From Thiorhodococcus minor (GTDB lineage: Bacteria > Pseudomonadota > Gammaproteobacteria > Chromatiales > Chromatiaceae): a stretch of 64,000 bases of DNA. The stretch spans positions 34,860 through 98,859 of the forward strand of contig NZ_JAAIJQ010000009.1 of the NCBI RefSeq assembly GCF_010820565.1, read 5' to 3'. Positions 43,654 to 52,739 of this stretch are shown here, one piece after another. Position 1 is the stretch's first letter. Each line of letters begins with the position of its first letter. The position numbers were made by a program, and so were the translations under genes. Below the pieces are notes generated by a model that saw only the letters and a list, made by a program, of their open reading frames with translations, did not search any database and was not told where the DNA came from.

Positions 43654-43895
43654 CGAGGCTTGTCCTCGCCGTTTGGCGCCTCATTGCTTAGCGCCTTTCT
43701 GACGTCCTTGCCCCATCGGACGATCCCCGCGAGATTGGGCAGAATGACGACGAAGAGGATCGCCAGGAGCCCGAGCGCGAACAGAATCGTCGTCACGCTA
43801 TGGGTCGCGAAATACGCCATTACCCCAGTGCCCGCGGCGGCGGCCAGGATGATGACGATGATGAGCCAGATTGGAACGATGACGGGTGCAGCCAT
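43650..43895 (-). CDS. Small two-helix membrane protein
   Basis: An 81-residue protein with two helices (VPIWLIIVIILAAAAGTGVMAYF and TTILFALGLLAILFVVILPNLAGI) and a charged C-terminal tail (WGKDVRKALSNEAPNGEDKPR). No family recognised. It is the first of three minus-strand genes leading to the TIR protein and overlaps the second by 4 bp. Both helices are well formed and the tail is typical for a cytoplasmic end, so I accept it as a gene. Confidence 0.6.
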   Translation of the reverse strand: MAAPVIVPIWLIIVIILAAAAGTGVMAYFATHSVTTILFALGLLAILFVVILPNLAGIVRWGKDVRKALSNEAPNGEDKPR

Positions 43896-44237
43896 GACGC
43901 CGAGCCCCCTGTGTCGATTGAGTGTCGCCGCCCAAGCCTAGGCGGTGTCGAGCCCCTATTCGGGCTGTGTCTATCCTGCGGTCTACGCCCACGGCCAGTG
44001 GCGTGGGAGCGGCGCCTCGCTGAGATTCGCGCGACGGCGTCCCCAGCATGCCCTTAGGGGCGTTCCATCAGCGCGGTGCAAGACCGCGTCGGAGTATGCC
44101 GCAGCTGCCCAGCCCAAGGTAGCTGCGTCGCCTCGAGGGGGGCGCCGCGATGCCATTCCTGGCTCGGCATGCGGTTGACAGCCGGCCGCGCGCTGAGGAG
44201 AGTCGAGGCCAGATTCAGCAGTCGGAAACCTCAAGTC
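43896..44237. other. Divergent spacer between membrane-protein genes and tldD
   Basis: This 342-bp gap separates the minus-strand TIR cluster from the plus-strand tldD gene and must hold both promoters. I cannot define either. There is no credible short precursor-peptide gene for the TldD/E protease: the open frames present are Arg/Ala-rich and lack ribosome sites. Confidence 0.4.
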
Positions 44238-45680
44238 ATGCCAGCATTGTCCGCAATCGCCACGTCCTTTCGCTCCTGCGTGCCTCCATGCACGGATTGG
44301 TCGCTCCGGCTTGTTGCCGAGGAGAGCGACCACCTCGAGGTGCGTCAGGGCGTCGTCGAGCCGAGCCTTCTCGGCACCTCGCTCGGCGCCATGGTCACTG
44401 TGATCGAGGGTGCCGGGGTCGGCTATGCCGCGACCAGCGACCTCAGCCCCGAGGGGCTGCGTGCCGCCGCGGAGCGGGCTCTGGAGTGGGCGCGGGCGCA
44501 CGCGCGGCATGGGCTTTTCGACGCTGCTATCCACCCGAGCAGCGCGCTGCGTGCGGAGTACCAGGCTGAGGTCTCCAAGTCTTGGGAGACGCTGTCGGTC
44601 GCCGACAAGCTCGGCTTGCTGCAGTCCGCCAACCAGGCCTTGGCGCTCGACGAGCGGATCGTCGACTGGGCCGCTTGGCTGACGTATCGCCGCACCGAGC
44701 AGCTTCTGGTGACCAGCGCGGGCGGCGAAGTCGCTCAGGTGCAGGAATTCGTGCTTCCCGGACTGCTCGCCGTGGCCAACGCCGGCAGTCAGACGCAGCG
44801 TCGTCACGGTGGCGGCGCGGACGGCGGTCTTCAGGGCGGGCTGGAGAACATGGAGCGACTGGGCTTCGTGGAGGCCGCGCCGCGCGTTGCCGAAGAGGCG
44901 ATCGCCTTGCTCGAGGCTCCAGAGTGTCCGACGGAGGTGAGGGATCTCATCCTCATGCCCAGCCAGATGGTCCTGCAGATCCACGAGAGTATCGGGCACC
45001 CGCTGGAGCTGGATCGCATCCTGGGCGACGAGCGCAACTATGCGGGTACCAGCTTTGTGACCCCGGAGATGTTTGGCCAATATCAGTACGGCTCTGGGCT
45101 GCTCAATGTCACCTTCGATCCGACGGTGCCCGGCGAGCTCGTCTCCGGCGCGGCGGACGACGACGGCAGCGCGGCGACCAAGGCCTATCTGATCCGCGAC
45201 GGCATCCTGGAGCGGCCGCTCGGCGGCACGCTGTCGCAGGCGCGCGCCGGGCTGCCGGGTGTCGCCTGCAGCCGCGCCTGCGGCTGGGAGCGCCCGCCGA
45301 TCGACCGTATGGGCAACATCAATCTAGAGCCGGGGGAGGGGACGCTTGCGGACCTGGTGGCGCGCGTGGAGCGCGGCGTGCTCATGGAGACCAACCGCTC
45401 ATGGTCTATCGACGACAGCCGCAACAAGTTTCAGTTCGGCTGCGAGCTGGGCCGGCTGATCGAGGACGGCGCGCTCAAAGGCATGGTGCGCAACCCCGGC
45501 TACCGGGGTCTTTCCACGAGCTTCTGGCGCAGCTTGGATGGTGTCGGCGGCGTGGAGACACGGGAGGTCAGAGGCGTGCGCAACTGCGGCAAGGGTGAGC
45601 CGAGCCAGTCGATTTACGTCGGCCATGCGTCGCCGCCCTGTCTGTTCCGCGACGTTGCGGTCTTCGGAGGTGGCGAATGA
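44238..45680 (+). CDS. TldD-family metalloprotease subunit
   Basis: A 480-residue protein of the TldD/PmbA family, the metal-bearing half of a heterodimeric peptidase that digests unfolded peptides. The zinc site HEXXXH is HESIGHPLELDRILGDERNYAG; the next signatures are GSGLLNVTFDPTVPGELVSGAADDDGS and CGWERPPIDRMGNINLEPGEG. I place the start at ATG 44238 (GGAAA upstream); the frame upstream reads as noise. It overlaps its partner tldE by 4 bp, so the two subunits are made together. In E. coli tldD and tldE (pmbA) are unlinked and process microcin B17; this fused arrangement is typical of a separate lineage with unknown substrates. Confidence 0.9.
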   Translation: MPALSAIATSFRSCVPPCTDWSLRLVAEESDHLEVRQGVVEPSLLGTSLGAMVTVIEGAGVGYAATSDLSPEGLRAAAERALEWARAHARHGLFDAAIHPSSALRAEYQAEVSKSWETLSVADKLGLLQSANQALALDERIVDWAAWLTYRRTEQLLVTSAGGEVAQVQEFVLPGLLAVANAGSQTQRRHGGGADGGLQGGLENMERLGFVEAAPRVAEEAIALLEAPECPTEVRDLILMPSQMVLQIHESIGHPLELDRILGDERNYAGTSFVTPEMFGQYQYGSGLLNVTFDPTVPGELVSGAADDDGSAATKAYLIRDGILERPLGGTLSQARAGLPGVACSRACGWERPPIDRMGNINLEPGEGTLADLVARVERGVLMETNRSWSIDDSRNKFQFGCELGRLIEDGALKGMVRNPGYRGLSTSFWRSLDGVGGVETREVRGVRNCGKGEPSQSIYVGHASPPCLFRDVAVFGGGE

Positions 45681-46996
45681 ATCCAGAGGCGTTCTTCGGG
45701 CTGGCGGCGCAGATCAACGCGGGCTTGCAGGGGGAGGAGATCCTCTTCTACAGCCTCAGCGGCGAGGCGTCCGATTTCGTGCGGCTGAATCGCAACGCCA
45801 TCCGCCAGGCCGGCCATGTCCGCGCCGGCTCGCTCGGGCTCACCCTCATCGACGGCGCGCGCCAGGCGGAGGCCGCCTGCGATCTGACCGGCTCGCCCGA
45901 GCTGGACTTGGTGAGCGCCCGGCGACTTCTGGAGCGCCTACGCGAGCGGCTCGCCTTCGTCCCGGAGGATCCCTATCTCCACTTCTCGACGCAGGCCGGG
46001 GAGGGCATGCAGCGCGTGGGCGAGGGACTGCCGAGCAGCGAGGAGATGGTGGGTACCCTGATCGGGGCGGCCGAGGGGCTGGATCTGGTCGGCATCTGCG
46101 CCTGCGGCGACATCGCCGAAGGGCTGGCGAGCTCGCTCGGCCATGCCTACTGGCACCAGAGCACCAGCTTCAATCTGGACTGGAGCTGCTACCTGCGTGC
46201 CGACAAGGCCGTGAAATTCGGCTACAGCGGCTTTGCTTGGGAGCCGGACATCCTGGGGGCCAAGCTGACCGAGCTGCGGATCGGCCTTGACGTGATGGCG
46301 CGGCCGGCCAAGGTGATCGCGCCCGGCCGCTATCGCGCCTATCTGGCGCCCGCGGCGGTTCAGGAGCTGATGGAGATGCTGGCCTGGGGCGGTTTCGGGC
46401 TCAAGGATCACCGTACGCACCAGACCCCCTTGCTCAAGCTGGTGCGGGGCGAGCGCGCCTTTTCGCCCAGGCTGACGATCGAGGAGCAGCACGCGCGCGG
46501 CCTGACGCCAGGCTTTACGCCCGAAGGCTTCCTCAAGCCCGGCGACGTCCCGCTCATCAGTGGGGGCGTCTTCGGTCACTGCTTGGTCGATGCGCGCAGC
46601 GGCAAGGAGTACGGCGAAGCGGTCAACGCGGCCTCGGATGTCCCGGAATCCCTCGGCGTCGCTTCTGGAGAGCTGCCGATGGCCGAGGCGCATCGGCGGC
46701 TCGACACCGGGCTCAGCATCGGTAATCTCTGGTACTGCAACTGGTCCGACATGAACGAGTGCCGCATCACCGGAATGACGCGCTTCGGGACCTTCTGGGT
46801 CGAAGGCGGAGAGGTCGTCGCGCCAGTCGATGTAATGCGCTTCGACGACAGTCTCTACCACCTGCTGGGAGATCGCCTGGAGGCACTGACGCGGGAGCGC
46901 GAGCTGATCCTCTCGGCGGAGACCTACGAGGGTCGCTCGACGGCGAGCGCACTCCTGCCCGGCATCTTGGTCTCCGGAATCGATCTTGCCTTGTAG
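45677..46996 (+). CDS. TldE/PmbA-family peptidase partner subunit
   Basis: A 439-residue PmbA-like subunit that shares the fold of TldD but lacks the HEXXXH metal motif, as expected for the non-catalytic TldE half. Landmarks are NAIRQAGHVRAGSLGLTLIDG near the N-terminus, WHQSTSFNLDWSCYLRADKAVK in the middle and NLWYCNWSDMNECRITGMTRFGTFWVEGGE near the C-terminus. It begins in the tldD stop (ATGA). The pair should form a closed barrel with the active site inside. Downstream lies MITE copy 2. Confidence 0.88.
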   Translation: MNPEAFFGLAAQINAGLQGEEILFYSLSGEASDFVRLNRNAIRQAGHVRAGSLGLTLIDGARQAEAACDLTGSPELDLVSARRLLERLRERLAFVPEDPYLHFSTQAGEGMQRVGEGLPSSEEMVGTLIGAAEGLDLVGICACGDIAEGLASSLGHAYWHQSTSFNLDWSCYLRADKAVKFGYSGFAWEPDILGAKLTELRIGLDVMARPAKVIAPGRYRAYLAPAAVQELMEMLAWGGFGLKDHRTHQTPLLKLVRGERAFSPRLTIEEQHARGLTPGFTPEGFLKPGDVPLISGGVFGHCLVDARSGKEYGEAVNAASDVPESLGVASGELPMAEAHRRLDTGLSIGNLWYCNWSDMNECRITGMTRFGTFWVEGGEVVAPVDVMRFDDSLYHLLGDRLEALTRERELILSAETYEGRSTASALLPGILVSGIDLAL

Positions 46997-47085
46997 CAGA
47001 GAGCTGCGGCGGGGCGCGTCAGGGCGTCGGGAAGATGCCGGGCGAGCTCGCGTCCGAATCGCGACTGGCCGTGGCCTGGGGCTTT

Positions 47086-47244
47086 AGGCGATTTCTGTCA
47101 ATTTTCATACCATCTGACTTGTCTTGACGCCCGTCTTCTGTGTCGCCCCGCCAGTCACATCCCCCAGCGATGCTCCTGTCGGCGCTTCTTGAAGGCGGAC
47201 CTCAATCCGGCGCCACCTGGTATAAGAATTTCCGGCAATCGCCT
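47086..47244. mobile_element. 159-bp MITE, copy 2 (inverted)
   Basis: Reverse-complement copy of 7217-7375, same length, eight substitutions by eye. Ends are AGGCGATT...AATTTTC on the left and GAATTTCC...AATCGCCT on the right. It lies 90 bp after the tldE stop and 163 bp before the BLUF start, in a spacer with no other known feature. The central palindrome found in copy 1 has one mismatch here. No transposase with matching termini is in the window. Confidence 0.8.
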
Positions 47245-47406
47245 TGTCGGACTCGCCTCTCCAGAGGCATTGCGGGTATGGGCGCTGTGCGCTCGGGCTG
47301 TACGCACAGTCTCATGCGCGCTGTGTCGTCGATTTGTATTCGAGCGCTAGAATGTTGGAAGACGGCCCTGCAAGTCAGGCCTGGCTCAATCCTCCCGGAG
47401 CCCGAT

Positions 47407-47853
47407 ATGTATAACTGCAGACTCATCTATCGCAGCACCTGCACCGACAAGTTCATGGCGAACGAGGAGCTGCGCGAGCTCATCGAGAAGAGTGCCGAGA
47501 ACAATCGCAAGCTCGGCATCACTGGCCTCTTGGTCCTCTCGGGCCATCAGTTCCTTCAAGTGCTGGAGGGACCCGCGGGCGCGGTGAACGACCTCTATTC
47601 CAGGATCGTTCGAGACGAGCGTCACCACCACCTGAGACTCATCTCCTACGAGCCGACCGAAGAGAATTACTTCGAGGACTGGGGGATGTCGCTCGTCGAT
47701 CTCTACGATCTGCCCAAGGCCGTCCGCGACATCCTCATCCGCAAGTATTCCTCGAAAGAGGATGCGGTGGAGTTTCCGGAGCGCCTGCATGAGATCTACG
47801 CCTTCTTGCTGGACGCCAAGATCATCTGCCAGGGGCGGCCCTGGGAGACCTAG
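47407..47853 (+). CDS. BLUF-domain blue-light photoreceptor
   Basis: A 148-residue single-domain BLUF protein that binds FAD and senses blue light. The essential residues are in place: Tyr in CRLIYRSTC, the Asn pair in ENNRKLGITGLLVLSG, Gln in HQFLQVLEG, and Trp/Met in EDWGMSL. A C-terminal helix of about 45 residues follows (PKAVRDILIRKYSS, then LHEIYAFLLDAKII), the size seen in short BLUF proteins such as PixD/BlrB that signal by protein contact. I use ATG 47407, with GGAG upstream, which starts the family N-terminus. No effector gene is adjacent. A link to control of photosynthesis or motility is inference. Confidence 0.93.
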   Translation: MYNCRLIYRSTCTDKFMANEELRELIEKSAENNRKLGITGLLVLSGHQFLQVLEGPAGAVNDLYSRIVRDERHHHLRLISYEPTEENYFEDWGMSLVDLYDLPKAVRDILIRKYSSKEDAVEFPERLHEIYAFLLDAKIICQGRPWET

Positions 47854-47883
47854 TCCGGCCTGCAGAGCAGGGGAGACGCCGCC

Positions 47884-48417
47884 ATGTCCATTGCCGCCGC
47901 AAGCCGCGCCCTGTGCGGCGCGCTGCTTGCCGCGAGCCTGGGCGCTGTGCCCGCGCAGCAGCTCTACCGCTGGACCGACGATCAGGGGCTGGTGCATTAC
48001 AGCGATCAGGCGCCGAGCGCAGCCCACCGACAGATCCAGCTGGAGTCCGAAGCGGGCGCCGCGTCTTCGGGCAAGGATTCCGATGCCTACTCCGTGTTGA
48101 ATCAGGTGAGGGCCATGGAAGCGGAGCGGCTGCAGCGTGAGCAGGCGCGCCAAGCGGCGGAGATGCAGCGTTTGGCCCGCGAGCAAGCGCGTCTCGAGGT
48201 GGAGGCGGCGCGGGCCAACGCCAGCCGAGCTGAGGATGAGGCCGAGGCTCGCCGCTCCTTCGTGCTTCCGCCGCCCAGGCCGCCGCTGCGGCCGCAGCCG
48301 CCCGGTCACCGTCCCGTCGCTCCGACTCCAGAGCCGGTCAAGCCAACCCGGAGGTCCTTGAAGCTGCCGTCGCGCTCGCTGCGTCCGCCGCCTGGAGGTG
48401 GATCCCAGTTGCGGTAG
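47884..48417 (+). CDS. DUF4124-containing secreted protein
   Basis: A 177-residue exported protein. After a signal peptide (ALCGALLAASLGAVPA) comes a DUF4124 module with the core LYRWTDDQGLVHYSDQAP, then about 60 residues of Ala/Glu/Arg coiled coil (AMEAERLQREQARQAAEMQR) and a Pro/Arg-rich tail. DUF4124 proteins are widespread in Gammaproteobacteria and their function is unknown; a periplasmic envelope role is likely. It begins 30 bp after the BLUF gene in the same direction, so co-transcription is possible. Confidence 0.8.
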   Translation: MSIAAASRALCGALLAASLGAVPAQQLYRWTDDQGLVHYSDQAPSAAHRQIQLESEAGAASSGKDSDAYSVLNQVRAMEAERLQREQARQAAEMQRLAREQARLEVEAARANASRAEDEAEARRSFVLPPPRPPLRPQPPGHRPVAPTPEPVKPTRRSLKLPSRSLRPPPGGGSQLR

Positions 48418-48513
48418 GCTAGGGATCGGCGCTCCAGCCTGCGTCCATCATCCGCCGCCGCGCCGTTATAGAATGCGCCCTTTCGTTTCGACAGGACGCA
48501 TCGGACGGCCGCC

Positions 48514-50013
48514 TTGAACCCACTCAAACGACTCGCCTCCCAGACCGCCATCTACGGGGTCAGCAGCGTCTTCGGGCGCTTCCTCAATTACCTGCTGGTG
48601 CCCTTTCTGACCTACAGCTTCGCCCCGGCGGAGTATGGCGTCATCGCCGAGTTCTACGCCTACATGGGCTTCCTGGCCGTGCTGCTGACCTTTGGCATGG
48701 AAACGGGCTACTTCCGCTTTCGCTCCAGCGACGAGCATGCGCCCGAGGTCGTCTATGGGACCGTGCTTCGCTTTCTGGTGGTGTCCAACGCCCTCTTTCT
48801 GCTCGCGATCTTCCTCATGCGCGAGCCCATCGCCGAGCTGCTCCGTCATCCCGACAGCCCGGAATACGTCTGGTGGAGCGCCGCCATTCTGGCCCTGGAC
48901 GCGATCGGGGCGGCCGCCTTCGCGCGGCTCAGGGCGGAGAACCGCGCCGCGCGCTTCGCGACGCTGAAGCTGATCGAGATTGGCGTCAATGTCGGCCTGA
49001 CCATCTTCTTCATCTACGTCTGCCGTCACGCCCATGCGAGCGATCCCCAGTCCCTGCTCGGACAGTTGTGGATCCCTGAGATCGGCGTGGGCTATGTCTT
49101 CGTCGCCAATCTGATGGCAAGCCTGGTCAAGCTGCTGCTGCTCGCCCCGCAGCTGCGCGATGGCTTCCGCGTCTTCGATGGGGTGCTCTTCGCGCGCCTG
49201 ATCCGCTACTCGCTGCCCATGGTCGTCATCGGCTTCGCCGGCATCATCAACGAGATGCTGGACCGCGCCGCACTCAAGTATCTGCTGCCCTTCGACGATG
49301 AGACCAACATGGCGCAGCTCGGCATCTACAGCGCCTGCTACAAGCTCTCCATCCTCATGTCGCTCTTCATCCAGGCCTTCCGCTACGCCGGCGAGCCCTT
49401 CTTCTTCAGCTACGCCAAGCAGGCCGACGCCGGGCGCACCTATGCCATCGTGCTCAATTGGTTCGTGATCTGCTGCGTCTTCCTCTTCCTGCTCGTCACA
49501 CTCTATATCGATGTCTTCCAGTACTTCGTCGGCAGCGCCTATCGCGAGGGGCTGCATGTGGTCCCCGTCCTGCTGCTCGCCAACCTCGCGCTCGGCATCT
49601 ACGTGAATCTGTCGATCTGGTACAAGCTCACGGATCGCACCCTGCTGGGCGCGGGCGTCTCCATCATCGGCTCTCTAATCACTGTCGGGCTCTTGCTCTG
49701 GTGGGTGCCGATCTATGGCTTCGAGGGTGCCGCTTGGGCGCATCTCGTCTGCTATAGCTCCATGGTGCTGATTTCCTACGTCCTCGGCCGGCACTACTAC
49801 CCGGTGCCCTATGATGTCGGAAAGGTGCTGGGCTATGTCGGCTTAGGTGTCGGCATCTATCTCGGCAGCGGCTGGCTCCAGTCGGCGACCAGCTGGCACG
49901 CGCTGGCCGTCGGCAGCCTCTGCCTCGCCGCTTTCCTGGCCGTCGTGGCGCTCGTCGACGGGCGCAAATTGCTCAAGGGGGCGGGGCGCCGTTCCCACGA
50001 GCCGAACGGCTGA
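48514..50013 (+). CDS. Polysaccharide flippase, Wzx/RfbX-like (MOP superfamily)
   Basis: A 499-residue polytopic protein with 12 to 14 membrane segments. The N-terminal QTAIYGVSSVFGRFLNYLLVPF is the typical start of polysaccharide translocases, and conserved charged/aromatic residues appear in METGYFRFRS and FRYAGEPFFFSYAK. It should flip lipid-linked oligosaccharide units across the inner membrane. The start is TTG 48514, giving MNPLKRLASQ; no ATG nearby keeps the first helix. No glycosyltransferase genes surround it, so its substrate pathway is encoded elsewhere. Confidence 0.87.
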   Translation: MNPLKRLASQTAIYGVSSVFGRFLNYLLVPFLTYSFAPAEYGVIAEFYAYMGFLAVLLTFGMETGYFRFRSSDEHAPEVVYGTVLRFLVVSNALFLLAIFLMREPIAELLRHPDSPEYVWWSAAILALDAIGAAAFARLRAENRAARFATLKLIEIGVNVGLTIFFIYVCRHAHASDPQSLLGQLWIPEIGVGYVFVANLMASLVKLLLLAPQLRDGFRVFDGVLFARLIRYSLPMVVIGFAGIINEMLDRAALKYLLPFDDETNMAQLGIYSACYKLSILMSLFIQAFRYAGEPFFFSYAKQADAGRTYAIVLNWFVICCVFLFLLVTLYIDVFQYFVGSAYREGLHVVPVLLLANLALGIYVNLSIWYKLTDRTLLGAGVSIIGSLITVGLLLWWVPIYGFEGAAWAHLVCYSSMVLISYVLGRHYYPVPYDVGKVLGYVGLGVGIYLGSGWLQSATSWHALAVGSLCLAAFLAVVALVDGRKLLKGAGRRSHEPNG

Positions 50014-50048
50014 CCCGAGCCGACCTCGCTCGGCCCGCCGGCTCCGGG

Positions 50049-50729
50049 CTATAGATCCTGGTCGCAGACTCGCGCGACGATGCTTCCTACCACGGGGATG
50101 CCTGCGAAACGGCGCTCATCTTCCTCCTCGACCTTGCGCGCCTCATCCCACCGCGTGTTGCCGATGTTGCGGACCATGCGGGTCGGGCAGTAGATGCGAT
50201 AGCTGTGGCTCTGCGGCATCGGCTCGCCACCTCTGGGAGGGTAATAGGTCACGCGAAAGCGTGCGACGAACAGACCGGCCTTGTCCGGCTCAGGGATGTC
50301 GACCTCGCCGAGTCGGATGTCGTCATAGTGCGGGGTGGTGCGGACATAGTCGCCGGTCAGCCAAACCCCTGCTCCGAACTCCTCGCAACGTCCGTCCTGC
50401 TGCGCGTGCAGGCCATCGGGCGTGCCCCTCAGCGTGATGACGCAGCCTTGGCCACGATAGATGCCGACGTGTGCCTCGTCTTCATGGGGCAGCTCGATCG
50501 GCGCCTGCTCGATGATTCCATAGTGTGCGGACGGGCTCAGCAGCACGGCTTCCGCGCTTAGGAGCACGCCTTGTCCGTGCTTGAATTCGATGCTTAGGGT
50601 GCTGGATATCTCGGGACGCTCCAGGCTGTATGAGCCGGGGGCCAGAGGGCTGCTGTCCGCGAGCGCGCTGTGCGTGAGGGACAGGCCCGCGAGGGTCGAG
50701 CAGCTGGCGAGGATAGGCAAAAACCTCAT
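50049..50729 (-). CDS. Secreted protein of unknown function
   Basis: A 226-residue protein with a signal peptide ending at HSALA. The mature chain is mostly beta, with four cysteines (GQGCVIT, GRCEEF, YRIYCPT, RVCDQD) that could form two disulfides. I recognise no family. It is encoded next to an L,D-transpeptidase gene in the same orientation, 111 bp downstream of it, so a cell-wall connection is possible but unsupported. Confidence 0.65.
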   Translation of the reverse strand: MRFLPILASCSTLAGLSLTHSALADSSPLAPGSYSLERPEISSTLSIEFKHGQGVLLSAEAVLLSPSAHYGIIEQAPIELPHEDEAHVGIYRGQGCVITLRGTPDGLHAQQDGRCEEFGAGVWLTGDYVRTTPHYDDIRLGEVDIPEPDKAGLFVARFRVTYYPPRGGEPMPQSHSYRIYCPTRMVRNIGNTRWDEARKVEEEDERRFAGIPVVGSIVARVCDQDL

Positions 50730-50840
50730 GGAATGTACTCCTGTAGTCCAGAGTGCCGCCCAGGGAGCGAGCGCGCGGAGATCCTGACCGGCTGCCGTCG
50801 TCTGGTCAGCCGATCGTCCGGCGCGCCGTGGTCGCGAGGG

Positions 50841-51425
50841 CTAGGGGATGATTTCGATCGGCGTGCCGTCGCGCACCATGCGCCAGATCTCGTCCATCTC
50901 ATGGTTCTGAACTGCGATGCAGCCCTGCGTCCAATCGCGGCCGACGTACTGGCGGCGCATGCTCTCGGATCGGATGTAGTTGGGCATGCCGTGAATCATG
51001 ATCATGCCACCTGGGCTGTAGCCGAGCTGACGACTGACATGGCGATCCCGCTCGCTGGGGTAGGAGATGTGGATCGCCTTGTGGAAGTTGCTGCTCGGAT
51101 TTCGCCAGTTCAGCACATAGCTGCCCTCGGGCGTGCGCTGGTCGCCCTCGCGGTACTTGTGCCCGACGGGCGACCCGCCGAGCGCAACGCGATACTCCCG
51201 CATCACCTGGCCGCCGCCGACCAGCTGCAGCTTGCGCTGCGATTTCTTGACCACGACGCGCTCGACGGGACCCGTGTACTTGGGGGGCTCCGAGGTGGTC
51301 GTGCAGCCGCTGAGTGCGAAGGTGCCCAGCAGCAGGATCGCGGCGATCCCCAGGCCGAAGTCTGGCCGCCAGAAGCGAAATCGGGGGCTTGCGAAGCGCG
51401 CGCCGCGCGTCTCTTGAGGTCTCAT
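50841..51425 (-). CDS. L,D-transpeptidase lipoprotein (YkuD domain)
   Basis: A 194-residue enzyme that cross-links or modifies peptidoglycan. A lipoprotein signal ends at FALSGC (Cys about residue 41). The YkuD domain follows: the YREGDQRTPEGSYVLNWRNP strand, then IHGMPN and the catalytic Cys in DWTQGCIAVQN with the conserved His before it. The short size, without LysM, resembles YafK-type or stand-alone L,D-transpeptidases, which can also act as amidases. Lipid anchoring would keep it at the membrane. Confidence 0.88.
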   Translation of the reverse strand: MRPQETRGARFASPRFRFWRPDFGLGIAAILLLGTFALSGCTTTSEPPKYTGPVERVVVKKSQRKLQLVGGGQVMREYRVALGGSPVGHKYREGDQRTPEGSYVLNWRNPSSNFHKAIHISYPSERDRHVSRQLGYSPGGMIMIHGMPNYIRSESMRRQYVGRDWTQGCIAVQNHEMDEIWRMVRDGTPIEIIP

Positions 51426-51621
51426 AGGTCGAATCCTGAATCGGGATTTTGTGCGCTGTGGGCTCTCCGAACTGACGCTAGGAAGTGTATGTAAGCCTCT
51501 GAAGAAAATCTATCTTGTTTGGTCGGGTATGCAGGTTCGCTCATGGATGTCGGGCAGTCCGCCGCGACGCGCCCGGGTGAGGCACACAGGGCGCGGCGGG
51601 AGGCGTCTGCGCCATGCCGCA

Positions 51622-52728
51622 TCAGTCGCCGTTGCTCGGGCTTGTCGGCTGCTCTGGCGCGACGGGCGGCGGCGAATTTGCATCCTCGCCCAGCCAGGCG
51701 AGGATGAGCTTGTAGCCGAGCACCAGGACGACGGCCCCCACGAAGAGGCCGATGATTCCTGAGCTGATGAAGCCGCCGATGGCGCCGATGAAGACGACGG
51801 CCATGGGCACGTCGACGCCGCGCCCCAGTAGGATGGGCTTGAGGATGTTGTCGATGGCGCCGGTGAAGATGCTCCAGATCAGGAAGAGGATGGCGGGCAG
51901 GGTGTCGGCGGTCGAGAAGACATAGAAGACGACGGGGATGACCACCAGCATGGGGCCGATCTGGATCACGCTGAGGATCAGGCAGAGCAAGGCCCAGAGG
52001 CCGGCGCCCGGAACGCCCATGACGAGGAAGCCGAGCGCGATGAGCAGCGATTGGATGAGCGCCACGCCGAGGATGCCCCGCGCCACGCTGCGCACGGTCG
52101 CTTCGGCCAGCCTGGCGAAGGACTCGCCCTGAGTGCCGGCCAGGCGTCTGGCGATCGCTCGCGTCGCCCGGCCGCCCGTCTCCGAGTGTGCGAGCAGGAA
52201 GCCCGCGATGATGACCGCGACGAAGAGCTGCAAGATGACGAATCCCGCGCCTGCAGCGGCGGACAGCAGCCAGGACCCGAATGCCTTGAGCTGGGGCGCG
52301 AATTTGCTGAGTGTGCTCGCGAGGTTGGCCGATGCCTGGCTCCAGAAGGCGTGGAGCTGCTCGCCCACGACTGGCCAGGACTTGATCCCATCCGGGGGCG
52401 GCGGCACGGCGAGCGCTCCATCCTTCAGATTCTCCGCCATGCCGTGCGCCCCCTCGATGACGGTGCCGCTGAGCATCGCTGCCGGCAGGATGAGGATGAT
52501 GATCCCAAGCATGGCGATGAGTGCCGCCGCCGGCGCCCGTCGGCCACCGAGTCGTGCTGTCAGCTTGCCGTAGGCGGGATAGGTGCCGACGGCGATGATG
52601 ATGGCCCAGGCGATCGGGATGATGAATGGCTTGATGATGGAGAAGCACCAGGCGGCGATCAGGAGCAAGACCCCGATCCGAATGGTCGCTTCGAGGGCAT
52701 TGTCGACAAAGGGGTTTTCATCCGTCAT
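51622..52728 (-). CDS. AI-2E family transporter (PerM-like)
   Basis: A 368-residue membrane protein with about eight helices and the family landmark GVPGAGLWALLCLILSVIQIGPMLVVIP plus IFTGAIDNILKPILLGRG. The family includes E. coli TqsA and PerM and Na+/H+ antiporters of halophiles, so the substrate cannot be named. I set the start at ATG 52728, which has GGGAG six bases upstream, rather than at 52743. It lies 11 bp after the channel gene, so both are co-transcribed. Confidence 0.88.
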   Translation of the reverse strand: MTDENPFVDNALEATIRIGVLLLIAAWCFSIIKPFIIPIAWAIIIAVGTYPAYGKLTARLGGRRAPAAALIAMLGIIILILPAAMLSGTVIEGAHGMAENLKDGALAVPPPPDGIKSWPVVGEQLHAFWSQASANLASTLSKFAPQLKAFGSWLLSAAAGAGFVILQLFVAVIIAGFLLAHSETGGRATRAIARRLAGTQGESFARLAEATVRSVARGILGVALIQSLLIALGFLVMGVPGAGLWALLCLILSVIQIGPMLVVIPVVFYVFSTADTLPAILFLIWSIFTGAIDNILKPILLGRGVDVPMAVVFIGAIGGFISSGIIGLFVGAVVLVLGYKLILAWLGEDANSPPPVAPEQPTSPSNGD

Positions 52729-52739
52729 CGGCGGCTCCC

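Noticed and set aside
44076..44237. N-terminal extension of the TldD protein
   Set aside because: The added 54 residues are Cys/Arg/Ser-rich noise with no family similarity.
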